The notes beneath the pieces are model-generated. The model saw only the letters and a program-made list of their open reading frames with translations, had not been told where the DNA came from and searched no databases. 64,000 bases of DNA from Sclerodactyla briareus (taxonomy: Eukaryota > Echinodermata > Holothuroidea > Dendrochirotida > Sclerodactylidae): assembly GCA_026419785.1 (NCBI GenBank), contig JAODTK010000367.1, forward strand, positions 62,001-126,000, given 5' to 3'. How positions within the stretch are numbered: position 1 is the first letter of the stretch; the number at the start of each line of letters is the position of its first letter. Shown one piece after another: positions 1 through 11,949 of this stretch. A program made the position numbers and the translations under genes.

Positions 1-1850
1 CTACTATGATTAGGGCAATCTTGGAGAAAGACAACCAGTGGCCTTGAGTCTTTGTAATAAAATATCCCAACTTCTTGAATACGGATCAGGGTATCAGGCC
101 CAATATTGTTTTTCATTTTGCATACTTCTATGTTTTTTTCCGGCGCACTATATTCCCAAATATGGAGGGCATTTTGGCCGCCATCTCGGTTTTCTTTTAG
201 AATTGAATAAAATCCCAATTGTTAATATAATAGCGGCCTAAAGATCCCAGAGAATCCGGCCACTCTGATTTTTTGGTTAATTTTGCCTAATCTTTGTGTG
301 TTTCATGCTTATTACCTTTGTCGCTATTTCGCCGCCATCTTGAAATAGTCAAAGTGCTCTTCTTCCTATCAATATGTTAAATGTTAAAGAGGACCATTAA
401 AACGAAGCTATACAAAGTGATTTGCGAGAATCCGGGTGGGGGTGGGGGGGGATACTCCCTCGAGATTACTAGACTGATAGTAGGCCACCATACGGCAATA
501 GAACGGAGTGAACGCGACATGGGACGGGAAACATGGATAATCTTTATGTCTTACGGTCCTTCCTGAATTGTGCACGTTCAACCTCAAGTGACACGCGTTG
601 TTCCAGAGTCGCTCGTTGTTGTTTCACCTTTTAGCACAGATTTGGTCACGTTTCTCTCGACAAGGTGAGGTTTATGGGCAGGCTTTGATCGTGTTTTTAT
701 AACGGCCGCCTCACCGCCATAATAATGGTTCACATAATTAGCTGATCAGGGTTGTTGCCTATACTACGGTGAAGACGGCGGTGGCTATGGAAGGGGATGA
801 GTATAATAAATCCGGCATCGGCAATCCAGTATGACGAGCAATGGACGACACAGCTAGGTGACTTCGAACGTGGGAAGGGTGAGGACTTTTGAAACACGTC
901 GTCGAGACGTTCCAATTAATGTTTCCGTTTGAATTGTCTTTCAGGGACTGGCGTTTGACCTGGTTTGGTCCATTTAAAAGTGTTGCTAATTGACACTAAG
1001 TGACGCATCCCTCACTTCCCAATTGCTGTTAGTATCGGATTGAGTCAGTGGCTGTAAGGAAATGTCCGTGTAAACAGATTTGTGTCAGTTCGACATCAGA
1101 ACGAATAGTTGACCGAGATAATATGCATAGGTCCGAACTCAAATGGAAAACATCGATATATATCTGGTGACACGTTGGGAGACGAATCTTAATTTTAAGG
1201 AAATTGTTCATGGAATTGTGTAGGGAATCGTTAAAACGATCACGCTCACCATTTTCAAGAGCAAACGTGTTTTCGAGTAGCAATAGACGGTGCATGTCTA
1301 ATGACAAAACCGCATCCTATTGACTGGTGAACTGGCGGTTGTTGATCCATGATTGTGACGAGTTGGTGACGTCGTAACAGGTCGTAGAACTTGTGAATGT
1401 TTTTCTTGCATTTTCCTGATGACGTCGTAACTGTGGGTCCCGGGAGGGTGTTGTAGTAGGCCACCCCTTGTTCAGAACTGAACCAAAGGGTTGGCTACGA
1501 CAACCCCCTTTGTTGGCTTTCCTGGCTTCAACGGTAATGTTGGGGAGAGACAGTGGCCGCTCGGTGGAACAAAGTCTTGACGCAATAGTTCCCGGAAATC
1601 CACCGTAAGGTGGCTACAAACCCGAAAGCTTTGTTGGAACACTTCTAATTGTTCAGTAGCCTTATCGACGGTCGGTAACGGTTTTGGATTTAAAAGCCAA
1701 TTTATCTTTGTTTACAGCCGCCTGATGGCGTTGAACGCACGGAATACCTTGCTTTATTGTTAAGGGACTGACAAATCATGAAATATTTCGGCGACAGTAA
1801 GGCGCAGTTTATTTTGGCCCCGAAATTAAGGATTCGGGCGATACGTAAAT
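1..1850. other. No gene; two GCCGCCATC motifs
   Basis: Open frames here are short and match nothing. TTGGCCGCCATCTCGG (about 174-189) and GCCGCCATCTTG (331-342) resemble the arms of the GGCGGCCAT repeats at 8.7 and 14.8 kb. A G-rich run lies at about 436-450. Confidence 0.4.
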
Positions 1851-1854
1851 CGTT

Positions 1855-2160
1855 CTGACGTCATAATAACCTATGATCTAGGTCATATTGACGAAACAAA
1901 CAACAAGTGACGTTAGTATAACCTAGACCCGAAGAGGTCATATTGACGAAACAACAACAAGTGACGTCAGTATAACCTATGACACGAGGCATTTTGACGA
2001 AAAACAACAACCAAGTGACCGTCATTATAACCTATGAACCCGATGTCATATTGACGAAAACCAACAGACAGTCCGTCTTGTTTTAGCACGAGGTCATTGC
2101 GAAAACAACAACAAATCGACTTGTTATAAGAGTCGTTTCCGAAAACGAGCAACGGGACAC
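1855..2160. repeat. Minisatellite, about 52-bp unit, five diverged copies
   Basis: The phrase GGTCATATTGACGAAA recurs at about 1881, 1936, 1988, 2044 and 2092, giving spacings of roughly 48 to 56 bp. Between repeats there is ACAACAACAAGTGACGTCAGT in varying quality. Full TGACGTCA palindromes lie at 1856-1863 and 1962-1969. Confidence 0.75.
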
Positions 2161-3890
2161 AAAAAAGCAACCGCCGTTTGACACCGCCGTTCGCGCCTAT
2201 CGCATGACAACATGACTGTTATTGAACCTTGAAGGAAACTCCACCCTGCTTCAAAAATGAAACAAATCAGGTGAATTAATGTTTCAAAGATTTCTCCTCG
2301 GCGAACCAATCGGTTATTAATGTTTCAAAGTTAATGGAGCGGTAATAGTATATGTCGGGTTAGATTACGGTGTTACCTGACCAAGTAGGCTGAAGGTGAA
2401 GGCTCCGACCTTTATGCTAGGTTAGCCTACGTTAGGCCCTCAGCTTGCCGCCTAGCCTAGCGACTAAAAATTCACATACAAATCTACAATTACGGGTCAC
2501 AGTCGCCGCAAGGATAAAATAGGCCTAACACTATCCAGCCCAATCTCATTCGCGAAGCCTTACTTAGGACTATATTATTTTATGTGTGTAGTAGAAATAT
2601 GAATTGTGGTAAATGAATAGGCAGGCTTGTACTTGCATAAGTTTTTACTGCCCATAATGTTGTTACATCACTGTCCATTGTGGAAAGCATGAAGGGTGTG
2701 GCCGTCAGCAAATGCGTGCCAAGTTGAAGCCTACATACAGTCTATGCCTCTCTTAATCTTTGGTGTGGTCCCTAAAGCTCAAACTTTCCATTGTGGCGCA
2801 CCAAAAAACATATTGTCGCTGTCTTTCAATACTTACAGTAACATGTGGAAAATCACAACAAAAGCTTATTTGGTTCTGTTTCTTTATAACTCTCAATCTA
2901 ATATAACTCTAATTTTCGGCTGAAATGTAACGTCAGCATAACATTTACTTTCCCCGTGAGAAAATCCTCAATTTTGATTCGTTGCTTTTAAACACCTAGG
3001 AAAATAGTTTCAATGATATAATGATTTTAAGCTCGTTCATAACATCATAAAATTATGGTATTTATGGTAATGGAAATAGAACCCTACATTCGGTGAGAGG
3101 AGGCATTCCCTTTAGAGTACGGCAGCCCCTCACCACCAAACATCTTAGCAGATTCTCCCATTGCCAAGGCTTACGCGACATATTCTCGTCTTTTAAGCAA
3201 ACTGAAGTTGCCCTCAGACAAAAAGCATCGTGTGAAGAGGCAGGCCTTTACCACCCTTGAGCGTTGGGGAGGGGCAAACTTCGTGGGAAGTAATTATGGA
3301 TGCAGTAAAATGGTTCCAAGTTAAACTTTATACTGATAGTCACGCTACAACCTGCCATTAGTCCACTTCGTTAGTAGCATGGGATGGATCCTCTTCACAC
3401 TTATTGTTTCACAACTTAATATAACAAGCTGCTCATCACAAAGGCGAGTTCATGACATGTATGCCACCATTTATATCCGCACCTTTTCTCCAACCCACAA
3501 TGAAGGTATTTCTGTTGAAGAGTGAGACACAGCGATAGGTCCTTCCTACAAACGTAATACTATTCGTCATATATTACATCACCCATATATAGCCTTTGAC
3601 CACCCCGCCATAAGGCCTTTAAATTCCTGGTTCCGAAAACACTCTGGTACACCCAGTCATGCACAGTGGGAGATGCGAATCAAACAGTACTAAAATTCGG
3701 GCGGGTAAACGCCAGACGTATCTTTCCCCGCATCTCTTATTCAAGAAATTTGGTGACCAAGAAACCGGACAATATTCGTGACAGAAGACATTTATAGACT
3801 TGTGACGGCGACAACTGTACAGTAATGGGTCATTCCAAATGCACTTGTTAGTTGTATGAGGCACCCTTACAGTCCCTGACAAGGTGCGTC
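2161..3890. other. No gene recognised
   Basis: The longest open frame (3619-3882, minus, 87 codons) is cysteine-rich and preceded by a plausible splice acceptor near 3883, but no family was recognised. Nothing else stands out. Confidence 0.35.
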
Positions 3891-3898
3891 CTTAAATT

Positions 3899-4745
3899 AA
3901 ATAAGCACATTTATTCAAGATTCGACCTTTAACCCACTGACCACCCGACAGAGGTCAAATCAGGTCAGAAGGTCACATACTGCAGGTCAACATATATGAA
4001 ATGGATTCAACCTTCCAGCCTCGGCAGATATTCAATTCTCCGTTATAGCCAAAAAACAGTTTTTGACCCCTAAGTGACCCCGATGACCTTTCATGATAGG
4101 ACAGTTTTCATGAGAATTGTTACTCTCCATGTGATTACTCCACTCCTAGGAGCATTTGCATTCTGAGGAACACACCAAGTGCTATTGCCGAAAAGTACTA
4201 AACAGTTTTTTGGACCCCTAAGTGACCTTTAATGACCTTCATGACATGGCGTTTCTATTAAAATTGTTACAGCTCCATGTGATTGCATCCACTCCTAGAA
4301 GCACATTGCATCAATGAGATGTTCAATGTTATTGCAAAAAAGATGTATAAAATTGAACTTTGACCCCCTTTAACTACAAAGTAAGTGTCGCGATCGAAGG
4401 CGGGAGTTGTTTTTTCCCTCCCTAACCGCACACAAAGCTCTATCCCATACCAAAATCACCAGTTTTCTACTTTTTTTTGCCCTTAACTCTAAATAAGCAC
4501 ATTTTAATTCAAGATTCGACCTTTACCCACATGACCACCCGACAGAGGTCAATTCAGGTCAGAGGTCAACACCATGCAGTCAATTAAAACAATTATATCA
4601 CAATTGTGAACCCTCAACCTTCGCAGATATTCAATTAATACCTTCATGACATGGCGGTTTCTATGAAAATTGTTACACTCCATGTGATGCATCCACCCCT
4701 AGAAGGCATATTGCATTCCAATGACGTCCAATGTTATTGCGAAAA
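3899..4745. repeat. Duplicated repeat, 592-bp spacing, GGTCA/TGACC-rich
   Basis: AAATAAGCACAT, AAGATTCGACCTTTA, CCACCCGACAGAGGTCAA and GCAGATATTCAATT occur in order from 3899 and again from 4491. A sub-block CTCCATGTGATTNCATCCACTCCTAG occurs three times (about 4127, 4270, 4678). No coding potential. Family not named. Confidence 0.7.
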
Positions 4746-4854
4746 AGCATTTAAACTCATCACTTTTGCTGAGCAGGACACTAAATATGCAATTATCCAC
4801 AATTTACCCTCGTGATCTTGATGCTTTCGAAATTTATCAGGACTGGTATAGGTC

Positions 4855-4855
<1 letters not shown>

Positions 4856-4938
<83 letters not shown>

Positions 4939-4989
4939 AAAACACCAAAAAAAAAAAAAACAAAAAAGAAAGAAAAAAAAAAAAAAAAA
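4856..4989. repeat. Interrupted poly(A) tract, about 134 bp
   Basis: This is almost pure A with isolated C and G bases. All open frames crossing it are polylysine or polyphenylalanine artefacts. It may be real, or it may mark a poorly resolved assembly join. Confidence 0.95.
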
Positions 4990-4999
4990 CTATCACAAA

Positions 5000-5580
5000 G
5001 TTTCGTCAAATCCCTAAAAGTTGAGAACATAATTGCATTAATTTTCGAATTAATGCTAACGAATATGTAAAATTAAAACACACCTAGGACTTCAGTGGGA
5101 TTCAACGCAAATTGAATAAATTTTACGGGACACTTTTAGAATCCTACTCACCAAAGTTTCGTGAGAATCCAACAAGTTTTAAATTTGCCTAATTGCTAAA
5201 TTGGCCAACTATTGCAAATAGTTCCCGGCAAGATGACCTACAGTGACCTCGGCCACATTAGGAAAATTCATCGGCACTGATATTGGCCCTTTCCCCAAGT
5301 TGCATGGAAAATCCAATGAAGTTTGAAAGATCACATTCATTATGCTATAATTAGGCTACTGCCAAAGAATGCAACTTGAACCTCGGATGACCTTGAAATT
5401 GTCGCCATGTTTTGCGGCTCCAACACACCCACAACCACACGTTTCGTGTAAATCGCAACGAACTAAAATTTTGCGAAACCTGCCAATAGCCCATTTTCGA
5501 ACTTATCCGAGATTTTACTCAACGGCCTGTGGTACCATTTTTGGGTCAATGAGATAAAGTGTTAAAGAGAGAGCGCTAAC
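5000..5580. other. Repeat-like sequence, no gene
   Basis: Phrases such as AAAGTTTCGTGAGAATCCAA and CAGTGACCTCGG have the character of old dispersed repeats like the one at 3.9 kb, but no second copy was found in the window. Confidence 0.3.
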
Positions 5581-5589
5581 GCCTAAGTT

Positions 5590-5648
5590 TCCGGCGGCGC
5601 GGCGGGGCGGGCCGGCGGCGGCGGCGGCCGGAGACGGCGGCACACGGC
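5590..5648. other. GC-rich island of GGC repeats
   Basis: About 60 bp consist almost wholly of G and C (GCGGCGGGGCGGGCCGGCGG-like), flanked by AT-rich DNA on both sides. No CpG-island promoter structure or gene start is visible next to it. Confidence 0.9.
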
Positions 5649-5659
5649 CAAAACCATAA

Positions 5660-5690
5660 TATCCCCGAACACTTACAGTGTTCTGGGATA
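5660..5690. repeat. Perfect-looking hairpin, 13-bp arms
   Basis: TATCCCCGAACAC and GTGTTCTGGGATA are complementary except for one position and are separated by TTACA. It immediately follows the GC-rich island. Confidence 0.85.
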
Positions 5691-5714
5691 TACTTACTTT
5701 TTGATCTGTGTGAC

Positions 5715-6341
5715 GTGTCTTTCCTGTGCACGGATCCGTCTCTTAGTTCTTGGACCGAGCAGTTAAGAAAGGCGAGCCTATTATCCTTCATGGTTTCCTG
5801 GGCGATGTATCGGTTGAGTCATTGCTTTGCCTCAGGAATGTGCAACTGGAGTCCCGTGCATGTGTCATTCGAGATATCTCTCCCAATGTGCCGGGAGAGT
5901 ACCGAAAAAGACTCATTGATGTTAGTTCAGAAGGTCCCCGAGCAAGTTCACCTGCTACGTGAGACACGATGCACCCCTCGCACATCCATGATGATGTCTG
6001 TGGCACATAAGGTTGCATACGAAATACGTAGTGTTTAGACACAACTCCACATATATGAACAGCGCTCAATTCCTATCTTCACATGTATCACTTGATACAT
6101 CATCGAGTGATCGTTTAATCCTTCGTTAAGCGTATAACCTGGGCATTGTTGGCAGGGGTTCACAATGTTGTTCTGTTTGCCCCCTTGCGTCATTCAATTC
6201 ATTCAATTATTTCGTCTATAACTTGATCATACCTAATGTACATAAAAGTATAAACAGGACCTAGAGTAACAATAATGTTTTATCGAGGCGAGTACCCAAA
6301 ACACGAGCATATATACAGGAAAAAAAAAAAAAAAAAAAAAA
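5715..6341 (+). pseudogene. Unidentified coding-like segment followed by poly(A)
   Basis: The frame from about 5740 to 5962 reads GEPIILHGFLGDVSVESLL and YRKRLIDVSSEGPRASSPAT before a stop. It has the look of real protein sequence and is followed about 360 bases later by an A22 run (6320-6341). A retrocopied transcript end is one reading. No family was recognised, and no AATAAA precedes the A run. Confidence 0.2.
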
Positions 6342-7485
6342 AGGTTCAGAGAGTCACTGGAAAGAGCTCTTAAGTCATTCCGAGTATGTCGAGAGTAGAT
6401 TCTTTCTTACTTATTCTTGAATAACGAATGTTAATCGCAAAGTGTAACATCATTTGGCAGTTGATGTCCAGATTTGCTATAGCAAGTAATTATTCAAAAG
6501 GAGTTTGCGACTTATTATTTGTCCAGTACAGTGACGAGTTGAATTCTTCTCCGTATGATTAAGGACTGACAACGGATTACTAGGGTTTACGATGTCTTTG
6601 GAAAATCTTATGAATTTTGACGGTTCACATATTTGGAGATGAGATACATATCTTATAGACATGGATATCAACTAATTCAAGAGGCCCAAATTTGTTTGTG
6701 GAGGGCGTTAGTGGAGTGTATGACGACCGTTCCATGAAAATTAATTATCTTGAGAATGCTATTTTGCATATACTGGTGAATAGCGTTTCAAATCAGTAGC
6801 ACAAGCTACACCGTGAACTTAAATACCATACGAGATAGGCGAATAAATAAGCGAGAAGTACAGTTGCATGACAACAGACGCGAAATTGAAGCTCTGCTGG
6901 CGATATAAGATACTTAGGTACTTGATGACGTTTTTTGCATAGGTTTATCGATATGATCTCTGAAAGAGAGCTTTCTCAATATTGAGACCTAAGTACATCG
7001 TGTAGCTCTCTACAAATTTTATGATATTCAGCATGCAATGAACCGAGAACGCAATAATACGTGACCCAACTCGCGAGCGCACGTGTTTTTTATGATCTAC
7101 ATGTATGGACACCTAAGTGCCTGAATCAATCCCCTTCAGGTTCATTCGGGGAATCATGCAGGTTGGCAAATGTTGAAAAACGCAATAAATGCGACACGAA
7201 TGAATTACTAAGGACTGCGGCCCCGCAGGTAGCCAGGAGTCAGATCTTCTTATTACAGGGTATAGAAAAATACACATAATTTGCTATCGAAGACACAGGG
7301 TATGGAATTAGGGAGTACTAATTTAAATAAGGATATTTTTCACAGGCACCATGCTCATTTACTGATTCGCAGATTTTATGTTCATGAAATGCAGTGTCGT
7401 AGCCATAGGAAGGAGGAATGTCCTCCCTGAAACAATTTTATCTCGTATTTGTCAAAGATTGATTATTTTCGCCCCCTCAATAGAA
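6342..7485. other. No gene recognised
   Basis: Only short open frames without recognisable motifs, and no repeat copy identified. Confidence 0.4.
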
Positions 7486-7487
7486 AA

Positions 7488-7580
7488 TGGTATGTATGTA
7501 TGTATGTATGTTATGTATGTAAAATGTTATGTATGTATGTATTATGAGGTATGTATGTAATTAATTATTATGTATGTATA
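7488..7580. repeat. (TATG)n microsatellite
   Basis: TATG units are interrupted by TTATG and AAATG. The overlapping open frame encodes only the repeat. Confidence 0.95.
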
Positions 7581-8590
7581 TAGAATTCCGGTAGGATTCC
7601 GCCACGGTGCGTGTCAAAAAAGCCTGATGGTCACCACCATTTGGGTAAATTGTGTTCGGATGTAACAATCAAACATGGGTCTGGTTCATACTAGAACCGG
7701 AAAAACCTGTTATTGGCTATTGATTGTTTCACATTTCGTACGCGTTCTGTGTCTGGTCGGACCGTGTACACGCGAATTTAACACGTCGACTTGTCACATT
7801 TCACGCCACACGACTCATAACACAAGTACCTATTTGGTTTGTTGAGTTCGGCCGTGGTCACACTGCCCGAGTAGTCTCAGTCGGAGGCCGATATTTTGAG
7901 TCTCCCGAGTCGATCGGGCGATCACGCCTCTCAGCGCGTTGTGGTCCCACAACATTGCTCGATTCTTCTGACGGTACCAGAAACTACAGGTCCGCAAGTG
8001 CGGAATTAGACAGACTATTAAATCAACGTATGTTTAGGTCGGACACTAATATGTTTCAGTACGTATCCTCCCGCATCTAGATGCCAACTCACACCACCGA
8101 AGCTCATACGTCTATTTAGTTGTAAGGCCAAACGCCATAGAGGCCACACCTAATGCCATATTCCATTTTTCGGAAATTGAAATCATAATACCGCACATCG
8201 CACTGCCTGGTGCTTCGATTTTACAGACCTATAGGCTACCCGGCAAAAGTTGTCATCTTCAGAAGTAAAACCTGTCCTTAGTGAATTGATATAATTTTTT
8301 CTCAAAGGAGAACTCCTCCAGCCGGAAAATCTACGACGCGGGAATCCCGACCCATGCTATTGGTTGATTTGTAGTTGTATTTATCATTAGGTAGTAATGT
8401 TTAACATCACATTAACACATACGTGTCATATAGTGGTCTTTCCTTTTCAATCTTTCAATGTTTTAATACCATCCCACTTACAGAAGCGTGACGATAAGTC
8501 TGTGCATCACTGCGAGAGAGATGTGTGCTGGGCAACAATTTGCTTCACGAGTTTGCAACGTGTACATCCATCCAAATGCATGGTAGTAAT
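7581..8590. other. No gene; one possible element end
   Basis: GGCCGTGGTCACACTGCCCGA (7851-7871) recurs in inverse orientation at about 18213-18233, suggesting a shared terminal sequence of a small DNA element. Beyond that motif the two places do not match. Confidence 0.3.
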
Positions 8591-8900
8591 CTTGGTCATA
8601 TAGTGGGGGTACTTGTGTCGACAAAAATGGCGAATCCGAGATTTCCTTTCCTAAAATTGATTTTATATGGCATATTATGTCATATTCGGATATTCTGCTG
8701 CAAGAATGGAGGGTTCCATTTTTGCGAGATGTTTATGGCGGCCATTTTGGAATTCAAAATGCCGCCATTCTCGGAAATCATCATAACCTTCTCAATATAT
8801 CACCTGGAGACATGCTGTTAGTGGCCACATTAAGTTTTAGTACCAACGGATCCAATGGTACCAAACCCATCATGGATACTCCAAGGCGGCCATCTGGATC
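8590..8900. repeat. GGCGGCCAT-type dispersed repeat with palindrome
   Basis: A near-palindrome spans 8735-8768: ATGGCGGCCATTTTGG, then AATTC, then AAAATGCCGCCAT. Further AAGGCGGCCATCTGG lies near 8883. The same arms occur at 14771-14801 and 14927-14956. Confidence 0.65.
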
Positions 8901-9950
8901 TCAAATGGTCCCTTGTTTCGTTGAAAAATGAGCAGAACACTGATTCCACATAGCTGAGAGCAGGCTTGCGCGCTTTTCGTCACTCGTGAACATCAGTTGT
9001 GTTCCTTGTTAAATGATTGGGGATTTCGTTATGGATTAGATCAGGCACGACGCCATATAGTGGGGGCCCCCATACTTGTACATAATTGGGGCAATCTGGC
9101 CACGTACTTTCTAATTCAACAAAGATCACTGCAGATGTTTAATGTCCAACCAATTAGTAGTAGTTCCTTTAGAAATCACCTCAAACGAATCTGGTAGTCG
9201 GAGTCTTAGCCCTTCCCCCGGTACCCCTTGCCCAGGAGTTTGCAACAGGTACAGTAACTCCCATGATTTGCACAGGGGACATATGTGTGGACTCGAGACT
9301 CGGTTAACGTGACAGGAATGTATTTATAATACCAACGAGTTATTAGCAATCTTGTGTACAGTCTTTAAATTCATAACCCTGATCCTCGCGAGTAGGCTGA
9401 CGGGTTTGCTGGAGTGGGTGTTTTGTTCACCCCTCCCCTCTTCTCTCCACGAGGCTGACGCAGTGAAAAGTTGTGATGAGTATGCCACGAGACAGTCTCC
9501 TGTCAGAGAACATGAATCCCCCCCCCAGCCAACCTCATTCCATCGTTTGCCCTCGAGGCCAAGCGTGTGGCTTTCATCAGATGATCCATGCTGGTTCAAC
9601 TTCATGGTTTCCCATTTATAAGCAAACATCTGGCAACCCCAGCTTGCACCTGATGGAGACGAGTTCACTGCGCGTGCAAACGATCACTCGAATACTGCGT
9701 TTGAATGCATCCTACCTCGTGGAAACACAACCTAACCACTATCTATGCATTGTAGCGAGTGCAATAACCAATGTACGTTCTGCTCAACACATTCACGGGA
9801 AGGGGGGGGGGACCTAGTGTATATCATATGAGATATTCGAGTGCAACCAAATCCCCAAGTGTCAAGGGCAGTGTAGGTAGTGAATTCCCCGGGCGTACAC
9901 TGTAGGCCTACATTACATTGAAACAAAAAAATATGTGACTGCAAACCATA
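8901..9950. other. No gene recognised
   Basis: Open frames of 89-114 codons overlap on both strands at 9324-9817. They match no family and lack splice or start context. A G10 run sits at 9808. Confidence 0.35.
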
Positions 9951-10299
9951 ACAAGTGTAATCGCGGGTTGCCTGATAACAACTAATTTTTACGGTCGGAA
10001 CTCCAACCGTGTAACTAGAAGTTGAGGTTATTCAGTGCGACACCTGATTCACATTCAGAAGTTCTGAATCCTGCATCAACTGTGACTAGTACAATTAAAG
10101 CTGAAAAAGTGTTTGAGACCAGAGATTCTGAGTCAGGGTTTGAAATTCAGTGGGCATGAATCATTGGTAGTATCAAACCCTCTCTAACCATATGTTCCCT
10201 GAGACCCCTTCTTCACGGATCACATGCTTGCAAGTTGGGTGTCACATGAAATTGCGCACAGTCAATGTTGATACGGTTTTGTCCTCACTCGTCCCACAC

Positions 10300-11949
10300 A
10301 TTGGACACCTAGACAGATAAATTACCAATCAGGACGCAGCGTCAGCACTGCCACAGAAACGCGTTATCTGTCATGCTACCACTCTACGCGCACCGGAACC
10401 AGAAGCAATGATCTGACAAGTTTTTTTATCCGTCTTATATGTGGGCTAATGATATGCATCCACTATGCGTCTGGAGAAACTGTCTATCAGCCATCATGTC
10501 ACGCATGGAAGAGACAAGATACGCGTATGCTTGCCAGATTTTGTGCAGAGAGACATCCCTGTCCTTTTCTCAGTGATAACAACGCCACTGTGGCAAAGAT
10601 AACCTCTTCACGAACGGTTATTGTCATTTACCAGAGATACCAGCCGCGCATGACAACGCAGGAAATACGATCACTTCACCACTGCGTATAGCGAGACGCT
10701 GGCAGATGACCCCGCTCAGCTGGGATCAGTACAAACAGGCACCACCACTCACTAATACTCAATCAATTGTAAAACACTACTGTCAGCGTGACGATGACGG
10801 CGATGCCGCCTGAGGATTACAGCCAAAAGGGGCTCTCGGTTGTAGCAACAATCAACTTGTGAATTCGAGTCCTTCGCCTGAGATGGCAGTTGTAACGAAA
10901 ACTATTGTCCCAACAACTCAACATGCGAAGCGACGGCACTTTGTGGAGGCGGACGTGATGCCAACATTGGTCTGCAACTCGGTCTTTTGGTACTGGGTCT
11001 TGGGAGAGCGAGTAGACACAGTACAGAGTGAGGTAATCACAATTCCCCCCAAACAAGTATGACGAACCTACACTGTTCTGTTTTGCTCACGCAATAGATA
11101 TCTGCCCATTGTAGTTGGTACGACAGAGGCAGAGCCATCATAACTTTATACATGGACCTTGTATGAACGAGCAATAAGTTACAGCAGTCCTGGGACGTTC
11201 CCCTAGGATTTTGAGGCCGGAAGACTCCATGTATGCATGCAGCACTGCATGGCACTCGGCAAAAACATCGCAGGAGTGGTTTCGATACACTCGCCAAAGA
11301 GACAGTAATATTGGGCTGCATCGCTCAGAGTCATCTAACTCAGGAAAGCGTTTCAAGCGCGGTGTCGTATACACACAGTCAACTATTTGGCGTGTGCGAT
11401 GCTGCGACTCGACGCTCTAGCTACAGGTTGGATCCAACTGTGCAAAAAAGGTGTGATAAACTGAAGGAGAGTCTCCACAAATGAAGTACAGACATATGTG
11501 TGCCTATGCATTTCGCGGCTGCATAATTACTGACTACGTTGAGATAAGAACTGGAAAACGAGGAGTCTGGTCAATTGGACGGACACTTACATGCAACAGT
11601 TAAGGGCTTCTGCGCATCATTAAGGGATGCCGTGAAGGCCACCATGAAGAATACCTCTCTGTGGCACTTGCTGATCAAGTGAAGTATTTCTTCCAGGTTC
11701 GACCTATATAAGTCTGCCAGAAATGGTCTCTTCCTATGTAGCAAAGATGAACAGCGAAGGGGAAGATAACATGGGGGGGGTGGCAAAACACTACAAGATA
11801 ACAAGATAACAAGTAAACTTCTGCGTCCGCCAGAGCACTGTCTGTCCACCGCTCTTTTTTTCCGACCAAGCACGTGAACAGTGACCAAGGTTTTGAAGGC
11901 TGTGGGTGTGGACTTACCCAACAAGCATGGCCTGGGTAGGATGGGAGCC
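10300..11949 (+). pseudogene. Probable 5' continuation of the decayed repetitive ORF
   Basis: Scattered open stretches here have protein-like composition and run in the same direction as the clearer part downstream. None could be aligned with confidence, so this is assigned by position only. Confidence 0.2.

Noticed and set aside
4721..5030. Four overlapping frames of 67-98 codons on both strands
   Set aside because: They are translations of the interrupted A tract (polylysine, polyphenylalanine) and carry no other information.
9324..9817. Overlapping 89-114 codon frames on both strands
   Set aside because: No domain, repeat relationship or splice context; open frames on both strands suggest base composition and not coding.
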